DNA of 64,000 nt from Symbiodinium sp. CCMP2592 (Eukaryota > Sar > Dinophyceae > Suessiales > Symbiodiniaceae): positions 1,080,578 through 1,144,577 of the forward strand of contig CAJNDT010006025.1 of NCBI GenBank assembly GCA_905221615.1. Reading direction: 5' to 3'. Positions 1-9,939 of the stretch are shown in pieces. The notes beneath the pieces were generated by a model. The model worked only from the letters and a program-made list of their open reading frames with translations. It was not told the origin of the DNA and made no database searches. Each line of letters begins with the position of its first letter. The first letter of the stretch is position 1. Position numbers and translations under genes: made by a program.

Positions 1-31
1 ACCTATCTGTGTGTGTGGGTATGTATGTGTA

Positions 32-71
<40 letters not shown>

Positions 72-403
72 TGTTCCTATACACACACGCGCGCATTGTT
101 GAGTTTACGGTTGCCTATGAACTCAGTACGTGTGTTTGCTAGTTACTGTATTTGAATCATTGAATTCTGGGCACGAAACCCGGTAAATAGGATGATACGC
201 AATCTTGTAATAAGGAAGCTATAGGCCCAATTCACACCCACAGGACTTGTGGTTGCTGTCGCTCCCCGCAGGAATTGCGTGCCCTAAATATCTAGGTATC
301 GCCGCAAGCCTACGTTAATGACACAGGCATCTGTACTTCGCAATCACCGATAAAGCTCCACGAACGCCAACAAAAAACATGCTACTTGCCCTTGGCCCTA
401 AGC
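1..403. other. AT microsatellite and unassigned sequence
   Basis: A TG/TATG tract runs into (AT)n at about 39-66. The remaining 340 bases show no convincing reading frame or splice pair. It is probably intronic, because a C-rich telomere-like tract and an exon candidate follow. Confidence 0.4.
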
Positions 404-473
404 CCTACCCTGGACCCTAAACCCTAAACCCTAAACCCCTAAACCCCCAAACCCTAAACCCTAAACCCTTGCC
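404..473. repeat. CCCTAAA telomere-like tract before an exon
   Basis: Degenerate and perfect CCCTAAA units with CCCTAAACC and CCCCAAA variants. It lies just before the exon candidate at 501, and the G-rich counterpart follows that exon at 583-667. This is the first instance of the C-exon-G layout. Confidence 0.8.
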
Positions 474-500
474 CTTGGCCCCTGCTCTGGTACATGGCAG

Positions 501-560
501 ATCTCCAGCGAACGAAAGTACAAGAACGACAAGCGGCCGTTCATCCTGGCCGGGCCTTTC
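501..560 (+). CDS. exon candidate, unrecognised product
   Basis: After an AG acceptor (CATGGCAG) the frame reads ISSERKYKNDKRPFIL followed by AGPF and then TGA. The donor is unclear: a GA donor before the TGA, or a GT at 578 in another frame. KRPFIL resembles a short stretch of family 31 glycosidases, but that is too little to name it. C-rich repeat lies before it and G-rich repeat after. Confidence 0.4.
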
Positions 561-582
561 TGAGCTTCACAGACAGGGTACT

Positions 583-667
583 TGGCTTTACGGGTTAGGG
601 CCGGGTAGGGTTTAGGGCTTAGAGTTGGTATTGTTTTTAGAGTTTGTTTTAGAGTTTAGGGCTTAGG
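583..667. repeat. TTTAGGG telomere-like tract after an exon
   Basis: Units such as TTAGGG, TTTAGGG and TTTAGGGC with errors. It follows the exon candidate at 501-560 and is in inverted orientation to the tract at 404-473. Confidence 0.75.
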
Positions 668-1187
668 GCAGGGTGAACTTGCCAACGAAAAGGAGCAAGT
701 AGCTCCACATTTCAGAGACACGTCCTTCTGTTCAATCAAGCTATACAATTTACTCCTGGTAGATCCGGAACCCCGAATCTTCGGAAGCCGATTGAAACCT
801 GATGGAGCCCTCCTTAAATCATTTCCGCATGCAAACACCCTGAGAATTTGGAGCCCCCCGCTAACCAAAAAACGTCCCTATGAACCCTAAATCCCAAACC
901 CCAAATCCTAAACACTAAGGCTCAGAGGAAGCACGGGTCCCCATCCATTAAAATCAGGATCCCGAGACCGCCCTAGCTTTGAGAGCCTCCACTACCCATT
1001 AGGGATCCTAGTATAATTTAAGGTAGGTTCCATAATGAAGGGATATTGGAGTCTCTGGGCATACGCTTTAAGAAGCCCCGAGCCCTACAGGAGCCCATTT
1101 TTGCTTTAGGGTTTGGGGTCTGGTTCAGGGCTTCAGGGCCTTACGACCGAACCCGAACAGTTTTGGGGCTCATAAATTCTCCAAACA

Positions 1188-1206
1188 GGGTGGTGCGCGC
1201 TATGGG
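1188..1206 (+). CDS. small exon candidate similar to one at 46.36 kb
   Basis: AG|GGTGGTGCGCGCTATGGG|GT. The AG acceptor context (CCAAACAG) and the body closely match the 18-nt exon at 46358-46375, so this may be a distant partial copy of the repeated unit at 36-46 kb. It is too short to assign a product. Confidence 0.35.
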
Positions 1207-1493
1207 GTTCCGGCGTGGGGGAAGCAGCTTCTTTTGGTCTGCTTGCTGTCTCCTGCTCATTTCTTGGTAGTCTCCTGCAACCTCTTAGAATCCCCACGAA
1301 ATCTAGAGAGAGCGTTGCTAAAGATCTGTTGAAACGCTATCCGAAGATGACAAGCCTCTGAAACTCTAAACTCTCCTGTTCAATAGCGGGGGTAGCATCC
1401 TTGTTTGCAAGGGGGCTGGGTTCCTAGCCTGGGCTCGAAGTCGTTGCTCTAGGCCTTCTCCGAGAGAACTTTAAAAGACTCCATAACATGCAG

Positions 1494-1557
1494 GTGAAAA
1501 CCCTGGCGTTCCTGGAGAAGCAGAAGCCGGGGTTCCGGAGTTCCTGCAATGCGGGGA
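1494..1557 (+). CDS. exon candidate, unrecognised product
   Basis: AG acceptor (CATGCAG), then VKTLAFLEKQKPGFRSS, ending at the donor A|GTTGGGTTTAGG. The intron therefore begins with telomere-like G-rich sequence. The phase is 0 at the start and 1 at the end. The composition is clearly protein-like, with Lys/Glu and few rare codons. No family recognised. Confidence 0.55.
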
Positions 1558-1785
1558 GTTGGGTTTAGGATGCCAGGGTTTTTGTGGGGTTTCCTTGGTC
1601 TTAGGGCTTAGCGCTCCTGGGTTTTATGCAGCCCGGGCATTTTGAATTTCAGTGTTTAGGATTAATTAAGGAGTTTATAATATGGTTCAATATGGCTTTA
1701 CCGTGGTCTTGCAGGGTTTAATACAGTCCAAGGGTAAAAGAAGGGACGCTTAATAAGGACTCATAGGTACATACCCTTAATATAG

Positions 1786-1811
1786 CTAATATATATATAT
1801 ATATATATACC
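1786..1811. repeat. (AT)n microsatellite
   Basis: Uninterrupted AT dinucleotides inside intron-like sequence. Confidence 0.9.
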
Positions 1812-2149
1812 CATTATAAAGCCCATTATAGGATAGGGGTCCCCATTAAGGGTCCCTCCTTTTCCCCTTTGATACAGGGTTATAAGGCATTTCGGAAGTG
1901 CAGAGTCGGTCCAGGTTTCGAGATCAAGGCCCAAAGCGTATCGCGACTCTTGGTGGACCCTTGCTGCATATCTGTAGACTCATACCCTACCCCTCTTTTA
2001 CGGCGCCGTTAACAGATCCTAACCATAAAACTAGGTATCCTAAAAAAGGGGTAGGGTATGAGCCTCTAGGTAGTAAGTATCCCATCAGGTATCTCGCTGT
2101 GCTGTGGCCCTGTCTGTAGGCCTGAAGTCTGAAACTGTTGCTTTGTAGT

Positions 2150-2376
2150 AACCCTAAAATTTTAAAGCCCTAAACCCATAAACCCATAGACCCACAGACC
2201 CTAAACTAAACCCCAGACCCCTAAGCCCGTAAACCCTAAACCCCCGAAACCCCACACCCTAAACCCGTAACTAAACCCCCCAAACCCTAAACCCCTACAC
2301 CCTAAAGCTCGAAACCCCGAAAACCCGTAAACCCTAAACCCCTAACCCCGTAAAACCCTAGACCCGGAACTCCCAA
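2150..2376. repeat. CCCTAAA-type tract, about 225 bp
   Basis: Dense degenerate CCCTAAA/CCCATAAA/CCCGTAAA units ending 20 bp before an exon acceptor. Its inverted partner lies on the other side of that exon, at 2495-2665. Confidence 0.85.
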
Positions 2377-2395
2377 ACCCGAGTCCTAACTGCAG

Positions 2396-2488
2396 CCCCC
2401 TAGGATCGAGCCTGAGCGTGTGACGCTGTGGACGGCTCCTGGGGAGAAGTCGGCCTACCAGGCTTTTGCGGGGAGATTACATGCGCCA
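2396..2488 (+). CDS. exon between inverted telomere-like tracts
   Basis: CTGCAG acceptor, then 31 codons in phase 0 reading PPRIEPERVTLWTAPG and on to GRLHAP, ending at the donor CCA|GTTGGGG. It is the clearest example of an exon framed by C-rich repeat upstream and G-rich repeat downstream. Product unknown. The phase-0 ends mean it could be a cassette exon. Confidence 0.6.
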
Positions 2489-2494
2489 GTTGGG

Positions 2495-2665
2495 GGGTCT
2501 GGGGGTTTAGAGTTTAGGGCTTAGGGGTCTAGAGGTTTGGGGGTTTTGGGCTTAGGGGCCTCAGGTCGAGGGGTTTAGGGGTTTGGGGGGTCTAGGGTTT
2601 AGAGTTTAGTGTTTTGGGGGTTTGGGCTTAGGGGCCTCGTGTCTAGGGTATTGGTGCTAGGTTTT
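2495..2665. repeat. TTTAGGG-type tract, about 170 bp
   Basis: Degenerate TTTAGGG/TTTGGGGG/TTAGGGG units starting 7 bp after the donor of the exon at 2396-2488. Paired as RNA with the C-rich end of the same intron, it could form long imperfect stems. Confidence 0.8.
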
Positions 2666-2856
2666 CGGATCTTCTTGGTTTAGGAGTCCTTGGAGTTTAT
2701 AGGGTTTGGGGCTCCATCAGGAGTCTAGAATCCCTAAAGGGTCCATGTACGCATATAGTATTCTAGATCCCTTCGAGTACCCTTTTAAAGGAGCCCTATT
2801 CTAATTACCACAAAGCCCCTCGACTACCCTAAAGGGTCCATGTACTCATCATGTAG

Positions 2857-2861
<5 letters not shown>

Positions 2862-2888
<27 letters not shown>

Positions 2889-2890
2889 CA
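2862..2890. repeat. (TA)n microsatellite
   Basis: TA dinucleotide run flanked by TACATA variants. Confidence 0.85.
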
Positions 2891-3296
2891 TACATATATA
2901 CATTGGCCTTGAAGTACTCCCTACATAGATACATACGGCCCAGAGTGTACACTGTTTGGGCGGGTACATGGACCCCTGTGGAATGGCTTGGGCCTTGAAC
3001 TTCGGAGTTCGATTTCCCCTGGCTGGGGATTTAGGGTTTTAGGGTTTAGGGTTTAGGCTTCAGGGACAAGTGCCGGGCGGGAAGTGGCGGCAGTGGGGGA
3101 GAGAACCGTCCGTTGCCGGAAGGCAAGCGCTCTGGGTTTTGCATCGAAGGTTTGGGGTTTCCAACCTGAGATCTGCAAAAAGCAGCCTGGAACCTGAAGC
3201 CAAAGTGCTATAGATCCTAAACTCTGAGCCGTGGAACCTTGGACCTGGAGCTGAAGCTAAAAGCCACCACATCTAAAACCAACATCTGCAAGCTGA

Positions 3297-3382
3297 GCCC
3301 TAAACCTTAAACCCTGAAGCCCTAACCCCAGCACCTTAAACCGGACCACGTAAGACCTACACTACACCCTAAACCCCCTAAG
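3297..3382. repeat. CCCTAAA-type tract
   Basis: Degenerate C-rich units. A second C-rich tract at 3605-3757 ends just before the exon at 3782. Confidence 0.65.
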
Positions 3383-3604
3383 GTACCGTTATAGCATTCC
3401 ATATAGACCCCGCAAAGCCCTTCAGCTTGATTTCTCAGTAGTACACTTTAGCCCCTTTTGTTTTTGTATTCCCGTATCGACACACAACAGTAGGAACAAG
3501 GGCACCCTCATCATTCAGGGGCTATCGGGGAACCTAGTAATATTATAGTATAACAGGAGTAGCAATGTAGTAAAAGTACTAGCAGTAGTAAGAGTATTTG
3601 AGAA

Positions 3605-3757
3605 GCGCTTCAAGAAGCCCTACAAACCCCAACGCCTTTTCAGAAGCCCTAAACCCCAAGCCCTTAAAAACCGGAAAGCCCTCTAGTCTAAGAAGCCCTT
3701 AAAGCCCTAACGCCGAAGCCCTTTAAACCCTAAAGCTCTGTAAGAAGCACCTAGAGT
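3605..3757. repeat. CCCTAAA/AAGCCCT tract before an exon
   Basis: Repeated AAGCCCTAAA and AAGCCCTTAAA units in front of the spliced exon set at 3782-4085. Confidence 0.7.
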
Positions 3758-3781
3758 CGATGCGTTGAGGCCACCCTACAG

Positions 3782-4085
3782 TCCACAATGTGGGAACATG
3801 TGGAGATCCAGGAAGGAGTGCCGGGTGCTAAGTTGTCCCTTTGAGGGTTCAGTGTGTAGGGTTAAAGAGGGTTCTGAACAGTGGCCTTTTAAGGGGTACT
3901 TGGAGGTTCATGGGTAGTTGTAAGTGGAGTTAGAAGTCCCCTAATATGGGTTGTAACTATAGTTACCCTACTTATAACCCCACTTCTAACTACCCATGAT
4001 CCTCCAAGTACTGCAGGTAGAACAGTCCTAGAAGTTGAAAAGGATGTTTATTGGATCTTTCACGCAAAACTTGCTCCAACGCTTC
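3782..4085 (+). CDS. three exons joined across an introner
   Basis: Exon a is 3782-3831 (CTACAG acceptor, STMWEHVEIQEGVPGA, donor GTTGTC). Exon b is a 14-nt microexon at 3882-3895 (AACAG|TGGCC...AAGGG|GTACTT). Exon c is 4017-4085 (CTGCAG|GTAGAAC...CTTC|GTAAGGG). Phases are 2, then 1, then 1, and they join to one frame with no stop, giving NGLLRGRTVLEVEKDVYWIF after the first exon. The intron at 3896-4016 is almost entirely the TIR element at 3897-4010. Product unrecognised. The frame agreement across three exons is the main support. Confidence 0.65.
3897..4010. mobile_element. TIR element family A (copy 1), introner
   Basis: 114 bp. Left end TACTTGGAGGTTCATGGG and right end CCCATGATCCTCCAAGTA are inverted repeats with one small gap. 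The core repeats TATAAG/CTTATA blocks. It begins inside the donor (G|TACTT) and ends 6 bp before the AG. Related copies are at 6468, 28500, 5624 and, degenerate, 35792. Confidence 0.85.
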
Positions 4086-4299
4086 GTAAGGGTTCTGTAA
4101 GGATGAGGCTGCAAACTAGGGCCTGAGTTTGGGGGATTTATTCGGGTTTTGTAGGGCTGCACAAGGGTTCTACAAGGACGTATAAGGTGCATTCGTGTCA
4201 TGGGACCAGGCGAATCGGTAATACTTGGGGTGTTAGGTTGTGTAGCTGGATGGGCCGATGTCCCACCTCTAGCCCTTATCTTAAGTCCCCTAAACAACC

Positions 4300-4730
4300 C
4301 TAATCTATCGTTGCACATATCCCTCACTCATGCCAACCTACATGCAAGCATGCCTCCGTCCTTGCCTTGCATCCATGCTGCTACATCCATGCATAATGCA
4401 TGCAGACATACAGACATATGTGTGCGCATACGTGTATATACATATACACACAGAACTCCTACAGATACTCTGTCGTACCTCTGTGCATACACGTGTAATG
4501 ATCTATGCAAACATGTTTGTTGCGAAACGCAGTAATGTTAAGGGCTGAGTTCTAAAAAGCTTAACCTAAACGGGCATGGAACCTGTCGCATGACTAATGA
4601 TAGCCATGACCATGCTTCTGGCACAAGCGCAGTGTAGATGGCGAGCAGCCCATATCTCCGACACTGATGGTGGCATTCTGTTATTCTTAGCCTGAGGGTT
4701 AGCTAGATTCATCCGAAGCATGGGGTCCAC
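4300..4730. other. exon-poor stretch with CATA/TGCA-rich repeats
   Basis: 4320-4510 is a degenerate CATGCA/ACATAC tetranucleotide-like tract that produces frames on both strands. I see no convincing gene in it. Confidence 0.5.
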
Positions 4731-4757
4731 CGCCGAAACCCATCAAGCTCGCCCAGG

Positions 4758-4939
4758 CAGGGTATTCGGCTCCAGCGTATACACATCGCCGAGTTCTACC
4801 CGGAAGGCGTTCTGTCGTTATGGTTCCGGGTGTTGCTGTTTGTGGTTGAATGTGTTCCGCGCTTGCGATGGACTCAATTTGAAAACTTGGCTAATCATCG
4901 CCGAGGCCGTAGAAACATCCGAAAGCTGGGGTGTAGCAT
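4758..4939 (+). CDS. possible exon, hydrophobic
   Basis: After GCAG at about 4757 one frame stays open for about 60 codons, reading GIRLQRIHIAEFYPEG and then VLSLWFRVLLFVV, up to TAA near 4960. A membrane-like segment is possible. No donor stands out and the alternative frame is also open, so this is tentative. Confidence 0.3.
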
Positions 4940-5623
4940 ACCGGTAATACAGGGGCCTTTATAATTCGAACAGGTTTTGGGGTATAGTATCGCAAGATAT
5001 TTAACTATATTAATTCGAAGGATTATTCAGGCTTCTATGTTGCGGGTACAGGGTCGCGACCGGTTGATGCTAGCACAATAATAACTCGGGTCGTCAGCAG
5101 TCCGTGCACCTTTCGCGGTAAAGGGTTCCTCAGCAAATGCTTTAAAGGCCTGCACCTTAGACCCTGTAATATGTTGCTGCATGGACTTAGGTCTTTGCCT
5201 GCTATTTCGTCGTTATCATCAATCCTATCATGTCTGCTAATGATGAAAGACGCTTTCTCGGTGTGAATGCCGTCGCCGATCCTACCCTAGACCGCAAACT
5301 TGCGCTAAACCCACCATCAAATCCGAAACCCTGAACCCCTCCGATTGAAGTGCAGATGGCTCAGGGGGTGGATGTTGTTGCTTGATTGCTCGTTCACTTG
5401 GTAGCCGACGTAGTGCATTTCAAAATATCGAGACTATTCTTCGCAGTCGGGTAGGAAGGCTTCGACTTTCTTGGGGGTGGGAGGTTACTGTACACTCTGC
5501 ACATTCCCAAAGCTTCTCCTTTTGCTCCCCCAACAAACTTGACACAAGCGATCACACGTAAAGTGCCCGTGAAGGAGCACTTATCGACTTAAAGGAGCCC
5601 TTAAAGGAACCTTTGAAGGAACC

Positions 5624-5787
5624 CTTACCCGGAGGCTCGTGGGCACTTATAGGTAGGGCTATAAGTAGGGTAACTATAATTCTATCCCAGATTAGGCGAC
5701 TGATAACTCCACTTATAAGCTATAATTATAACCATATTAGGGGACTTACAACTCCACTTATAAGTGCCCATGAACCTCCAGGTAAGG
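5624..5787. mobile_element. TIR element family A (long variant)
   Basis: Ends CTTACCCGGAGGCTCGTGGGCAC and its approximate inverse GTGCCCATGAACCTCCAGGTAAG. The interior carries two extra inverted TATAAG blocks. No flanking exon pair was resolved. Confidence 0.7.
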
Positions 5788-5985
5788 GATTTTGAGGCTA
5801 GGGCTGGGTCGTGAAACGATGACAGGTTTCAGGCCTCTTCTTTCACAGCTTTGAGGTTCAGATGTTTCGGGTTTGGGGGGTTAGGGGCTTTTGGGGTTTA
5901 GGGTATAGGATTAAGCTCAGGTTCCATTTAGGGTTTTGTAGAAGAAGGTTTTGCAGAATTAATTAATTTGTTTGCTTATTGAAGA

Positions 5986-6240
5986 AAGTAAGGGTGGCAT
6001 CCTTTGAGTGTAACAGGGCCTTATGAGGGCCTTTGTGCCCCAAGGTTTAGGGCTTTGGGGTTTCGGGTTTCATGGTTTGAGGAATTTGGGGGGCTTACCC
6101 ATATAGGTAAGGTAATCCCAAAAAGGAACCACTTTTGAGTGTAATAGGGCCTTATGAGGGCCTTTGTGCCCCAAGGATTTAGGGCTTTAGGGTTTCGGGT
6201 TTCATGATTCTAGAATTAGGGGGCTTACCCATAGGCCCCA
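5986..6240. repeat. 131-bp tandem duplication
   Basis: TGAGTGTAACAGGGCCTTAT and the downstream sequence recur about 131 bp later with a few changes, together with ACCCATA..AATCCC pieces of TIR family B. Confidence 0.7.
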
Positions 6241-6402
6241 TAGTAGTTCCTTTTCGGGGTTCATGCATATTTAGAACCCTATAAACCCCAAACCCCCAAT
6301 CCTAAGCCCCTAAACCCTAAGCCCCTAGAGATCCCTTATAGTACCCTTATGGCGTTATGGATACAGTAATCCCAAGAAGGGACTACTTTTGAGCCTATGG
6401 GT
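6227..6402. mobile_element. TIR element family B with a telomere-like core
   Basis: Left end ACCCATAGGCCCCATAGTAG and right end CTACTTTTGAGCCTATGGGT are inverted. Unlike other family B copies (about 90-140 bp), the middle contains a CCCTAAA-type tract at 6277-6332. The next exon begins 15 bp later after a CTCCAG acceptor. Confidence 0.7.
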
Positions 6403-6416
6403 AGGTGTTTCTCCAG

Positions 6417-6882
6417 GGTTCGGGGTTCTGCAAGCTTCGGCTTCTTGGGGTTCTCGGTGTGGGTAAGTACTTGGAGGTTCATGGGTAGTTATACATGCAG
6501 GTATAAGTCCCTAAATATGGGTTATACATGTAGTTACCCTACTTATAATCCCACTTATAACTACCCATGAACATCCATTTATGGTCCTAACAAGCCTTGC
6601 AAAACCACCTGAGACCGTCAATAGAACCTATGACCCGTAATGAATTGGGCTCTTGTTAAGGAATTTGTTTTAGGTTACCATAATAGGGATTTGTATTGAA
6701 TACTACGGTTTCTTTATTATGGTAGGTAACTGAAATTGAATCCCTTAACGAGAACCCAGTGAAACGTGACGTGATCAAGCTGCTTGTAGTTCCGCATCTG
6801 GCGGGCAGGCACGTATCTAGTGTCCCTCGACGATGACCTGGAGACCATTAACATGTGCGTCCGCCCTTTGGCACCTCGAAGG
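6417..6882 (+). CDS. exon series joined across two TIR introns
   Basis: Exon 6417-6462 (CTCCAG|GG...GTGTGG|GTAAGT; GSGFCKLRLLGVLGV) joins in phase 1 to 6595-6648 (ACAAG|CC; ALQNHLRPSIEPMTRNEL). That ends at a GC donor and joins in phase 1 to 6760 (CCCAG|TG; VKRDVIKLLVVPHLAG). Further on, the best protein-like frame shifts by one base near 6809, reading TYLVSLDDDLETINMC to a GTGATG donor at 6883. Either a small indel or an unseen splice explains the shift. The two introns are TIR families A and K. Product unrecognised. Confidence 0.6.
6468..6576. mobile_element. TIR element family A (copy 2), introner
   Basis: Starts TACTTGGAGGTTCATGGG immediately after GTAAG and ends CCCATGAACATCCATTTA. It fills most of the intron at 6463-6594, whose removal keeps the flanking frame. 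Confidence 0.8.
6649..6759. mobile_element. TIR element family K = complete GC-AG intron
   Basis: The 111-bp intron begins GCTCTTGTTAAGG and ends CCTTAACGAGAACCCAG; its ends are inverted repeats. The inner TTTAGGTTACC and GGTAGGTAAC also pair. Removal joins GAATTG-G to TG-AAACGT in frame. The donor is GC. Confidence 0.7.
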
Positions 6883-7228
6883 GTGATGTTGGGGCCATTC
6901 GGAAGCACGGGGCGGTTGCTCGGTTATAAGTAGGATTGCCAAGCCCTTAACTGTAAGCCGTCGGGTAAAGCTAGCAGACAGAACAGCCACAGCAGGGTTT
7001 CGTAAGCCTCGGTGATTCCGATTATCGGAGGACTTCCGGGGTAGGCCTATTACAGGTTCTGGATTCGTCACGTTTTTTTCGATTCTGATTTGTTTAAAGG
7101 TTTTGGAGTCTTTACATTCTTTTCGATTCTGAGGGTTTACGCTTTGGGGCTAGGGGGTTCCGCAAAGTTCTGCGCACAAGGCCTTGCAACGCAAAATTAG
7201 TCCGAGTAGTGGGTGGTTCTCTTTGCAG

Positions 7229-7312
7229 GTGCGGCTTCTTTTCTGGTGGAAGGCTTGTTCTGAACCCTCAATCGTTAGCGAGTTCTCGCGGGTTATCTGA
7301 CTGAGATTCGAT
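7229..7312 (+). CDS. possible exon
   Basis: Strong acceptor TCTCTTTGCAG followed by VRLLFWWKACSEPSIV, open to TGA at about 7300. A second acceptor (TTTGTTTGCAG) at 7493 precedes another short open stretch, MLKASTVVRVSMPLGL. Donors are unclear. Confidence 0.3.
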
Positions 7313-7539
7313 CAGAATTCACCCGCTGCCATCTGCGCAGTTTGCTGCATGTGGCTGAAATATTGAGGGCCTTTCTGTGGTGTTCATAACTTCAGCCCTC
7401 TCGTTGGAAAGATAGCTTGTTCTGACCCTCCATTGTTGGGGCATGTGCACCCTCCAAAAAAACCTTTCGTGTTGTGGTCTTGTTTGTTTGCAGTGATGTT
7501 AAAGGCGAGCACAGTTGTGAGAGTCAGTATGCCATTAGG

Positions 7540-8440
7540 ACTGTGAGCAAGTGAAACATTGCCGTCATTAAACTACTCTTTCTCAAAATCATTCGTATCC
7601 GAATCCTAGCAACAAAGCTTGAAACTACCTTACACAACCCCCAAATCCAAGGCCCCTTTCAGCCCTAAGCAATCCCCGAAACACCCTATCCTCAATACCC
7701 TGAACATCAAAAACCCTTTTTAACCCTATTAAACCCTAAACCCCAAACATCTGACCCCTCGGCCTGAGCAACTAAGCCGAGGCAATTCAACTTCACACCC
7801 TAGACCCTAGGGCGTAGGGCTCAGACAGCACCCTAGGGTTTAGTCTTTGGGGTCCCGAACTGCGCCTTTTGCGTAGCTGCGAAGGGTGCAGCCACAAAAT
7901 TTCAATGATTTTGATTGTTTTGGGCATCCTCAAAACACCTGAAATGAACGAAACCGTAGGCATGTTGGCACATCTTTCTATTTTGGGGGAACCGTTAAGG
8001 AATCGCCAAATGGCAGATGTTCCTGAATCTCGTTCAACACAGGCAGCATATCACTATCTAACAAAGATCATTAGGTTTGGTTGTTGGGTCGGGAGAAATC
8101 TGCAGAATCTCTGTCTCAGTCATAGTTGACCAGACTTGGTCAGTTTTCGCTCCCTGCGGTGGCTGTGGAGTTTTCACCGTTTCGATGTATAGTTTTCGAT
8201 ATTTCACCGTTTCTGCTGTTCGCCGTCACTCTACATTTCGACTTTGTGCGTTTTGGTTTAGGTTAAATTTTCGACACGTTTCTTGATTTTTCTGCGCTTC
8301 TCTGGGTTTTCGCCTAAAAGTCTTCCTTCATACAGTGCCACATCTCGACTTTTTCGCTTTTCCTTAGCCGTTTGGCATTCTCCACTTATCCACACCCACA
8401 GCCATTCACAGAGACTGCCTCTTAACCCCCAGGCCCCAAA
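7540..8440. other. exon-poor stretch
   Basis: Contains C-rich telomere-like fragments (7640-7760) and T-rich sequence. An 86-codon frame at 7869-8129 exists, but it has no splice signals or recognisable domain, and I do not call it. Confidence 0.4.
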
Positions 8441-8451
8441 CCCTAACCCAG

Positions 8452-8514
8452 GTCCCAAAGAGGTCAAGCCTCTTCCGGAAGCCTGCTTCGAGAACCTCAT
8501 CTATCACGCCTACG
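8452..8514 (+). CDS. exon with telomere-like acceptor
   Basis: The acceptor is itself telomere-like: CCCTAACCCAG|GTCCC. The exon reads PKEVKPLPEACFENLI and YHAY, ending TACG|GTCGGG. Product unknown. The next 110 bp contain TIR family I. Confidence 0.6.
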
Positions 8515-8548
8515 GTCGGGATCCTACGCGTAGAATGACAATCCCAAG

Positions 8549-8627
8549 GACTCCAGTTACCTACATAGTAGGTTACTAACCATGCATTTTCTACACCAGC
8601 AACCTACTATTTAGGTAACTGGAGCCC
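8549..8627. mobile_element. TIR element family I
   Basis: About 79 bp: CTCCAGTTACCTACATAGTAGGTT and AACCTACTATTTAGGTAACTGGAG are near-perfect inverted repeats around a 25-bp loop. Confidence 0.8.
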
Positions 8628-8750
8628 TAAAGAATGGGTAGCGCGCGGGCATGAAGCATGAGAATAGGGCCTGATGTATGGTATCCTATTATCTTCATAC
8701 TATAATAGCAGATAATCATGTCGATACTGTTTGTGTATGCATGCGCACAT

Positions 8751-8800
8751 GTACATATATATATATATATATATATATGTTTGTATATGTATATATCGAC
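8751..8800. repeat. (AT)n/(TATG)n microsatellite
   Basis: AT run at 8756-8778 with GTATATGTATAT flanks. Confidence 0.85.
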
Positions 8801-9857
8801 TTCCATGTTAGAGATAGAGGATTAGTAGGGAAACAGTTGCTATTTGTTCCACCCCCCCCCCATGCGAGGCGACCAAAAGCACTTAACCAAAGGGATCATT
8901 TACTCTGGTCATGGGGTGTCCACACAATTAACGTCAACTGTCTGATCATTAGTTTCCTTAAATGAAAGTTTTACAAAGACTCCTCCTATCCGGTAAAACC
9001 CCGCTCAAGCCCCGAAAAAAGACCCTTCTAAAGGCCTTCGGTTTTTTTAGTCCCTGCTGGGCTTTATGTTCCAGGACTTCATAGCTCGATGGTTAGACTG
9101 GGTGAGCATTTTCAGGATTCTGGAGTTTGGGGTCCAGGGTCAGGGTTGAGGGCTTTTGGGGACTTAGGGTGGGTGAGGGGGTTGAGGGCATTCGGGCGTC
9201 AGTGTTTTACGGGTGTAGAGTACAGGGGATACCCTCAAGCCCTAGATCCGTATATGTATATACATACACACACGTACATCGAGGTCCCGCAACATTTTTT
9301 GATGAGCTTTTTCCAGTTACGAAGAAAGACTTACTAATCCCCTTGATCGCACACCCCAATGAACGCTCTTGCGGAAGTTTCTCCGATGATCCTTCAGGAT
9401 GCATTGCAACGATGCATCCACAATCCTAGACCAGAAGGGTCTATTCCCAAAGGGTCCGAGGTAGTGTCTTGGCGGGGGGGTACTTCCCCACATCATATTG
9501 ATAGTAATACCATATGAAAGCCTGACATTCTACTCTATAAAGGTACTTTGAACACTTTGGGGGTTCAGGTGTACCGAGCTCTCGGAAAGCTTGCTGTTGG
9601 CAGCATCCTGTCGTCTCGGGGTTGAGGGTTTGCGAAACCCAGAACCCTGAACAGCGCTTCACTTGGTGGTTCAATTGAGGGTTTAGGGGGCTTTTCAGTA
9701 AGCTATGCGTGGCTTTTTCGCACCAAGTACATCCTAAACCCTGAACCACTGAACCTCTAGACATCTCAACCACTGAACCTCTCAACCAGTAGACCCCAAA
9801 GCCTATAAGCCCGTAAACCCCATAACACCTGAGTCCTCGGATGCTTCACGCGCTCAG

Positions 9858-9923
9858 GCCTTATGAAGGAGCAGAAGAGCTTCATCTGGGGCCTGAACGC
9901 CTCATCGAGCCGCGGCTCACTAG
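9858..9923 (+). CDS. exon, 66 nt
   Basis: GCTCAG acceptor and CACTAG|GTTACT donor. The best frame reads LMKEQKSFIWGLNASS and SRGSL; a second frame is also open (PYEGAEELHLGPERLI). Upstream is degenerate C-rich repeat (9725-9835). TIR family F begins 17 bp after the exon. Confidence 0.55.
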
Positions 9924-9939
9924 GTTACTAAAGGGAACT

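Noticed and set aside
501-560. Family 31 glycosidase exon
   Set aside because: Only KRPFIL and a nearby SQTG (after a TGA) resemble the family; not enough to name.
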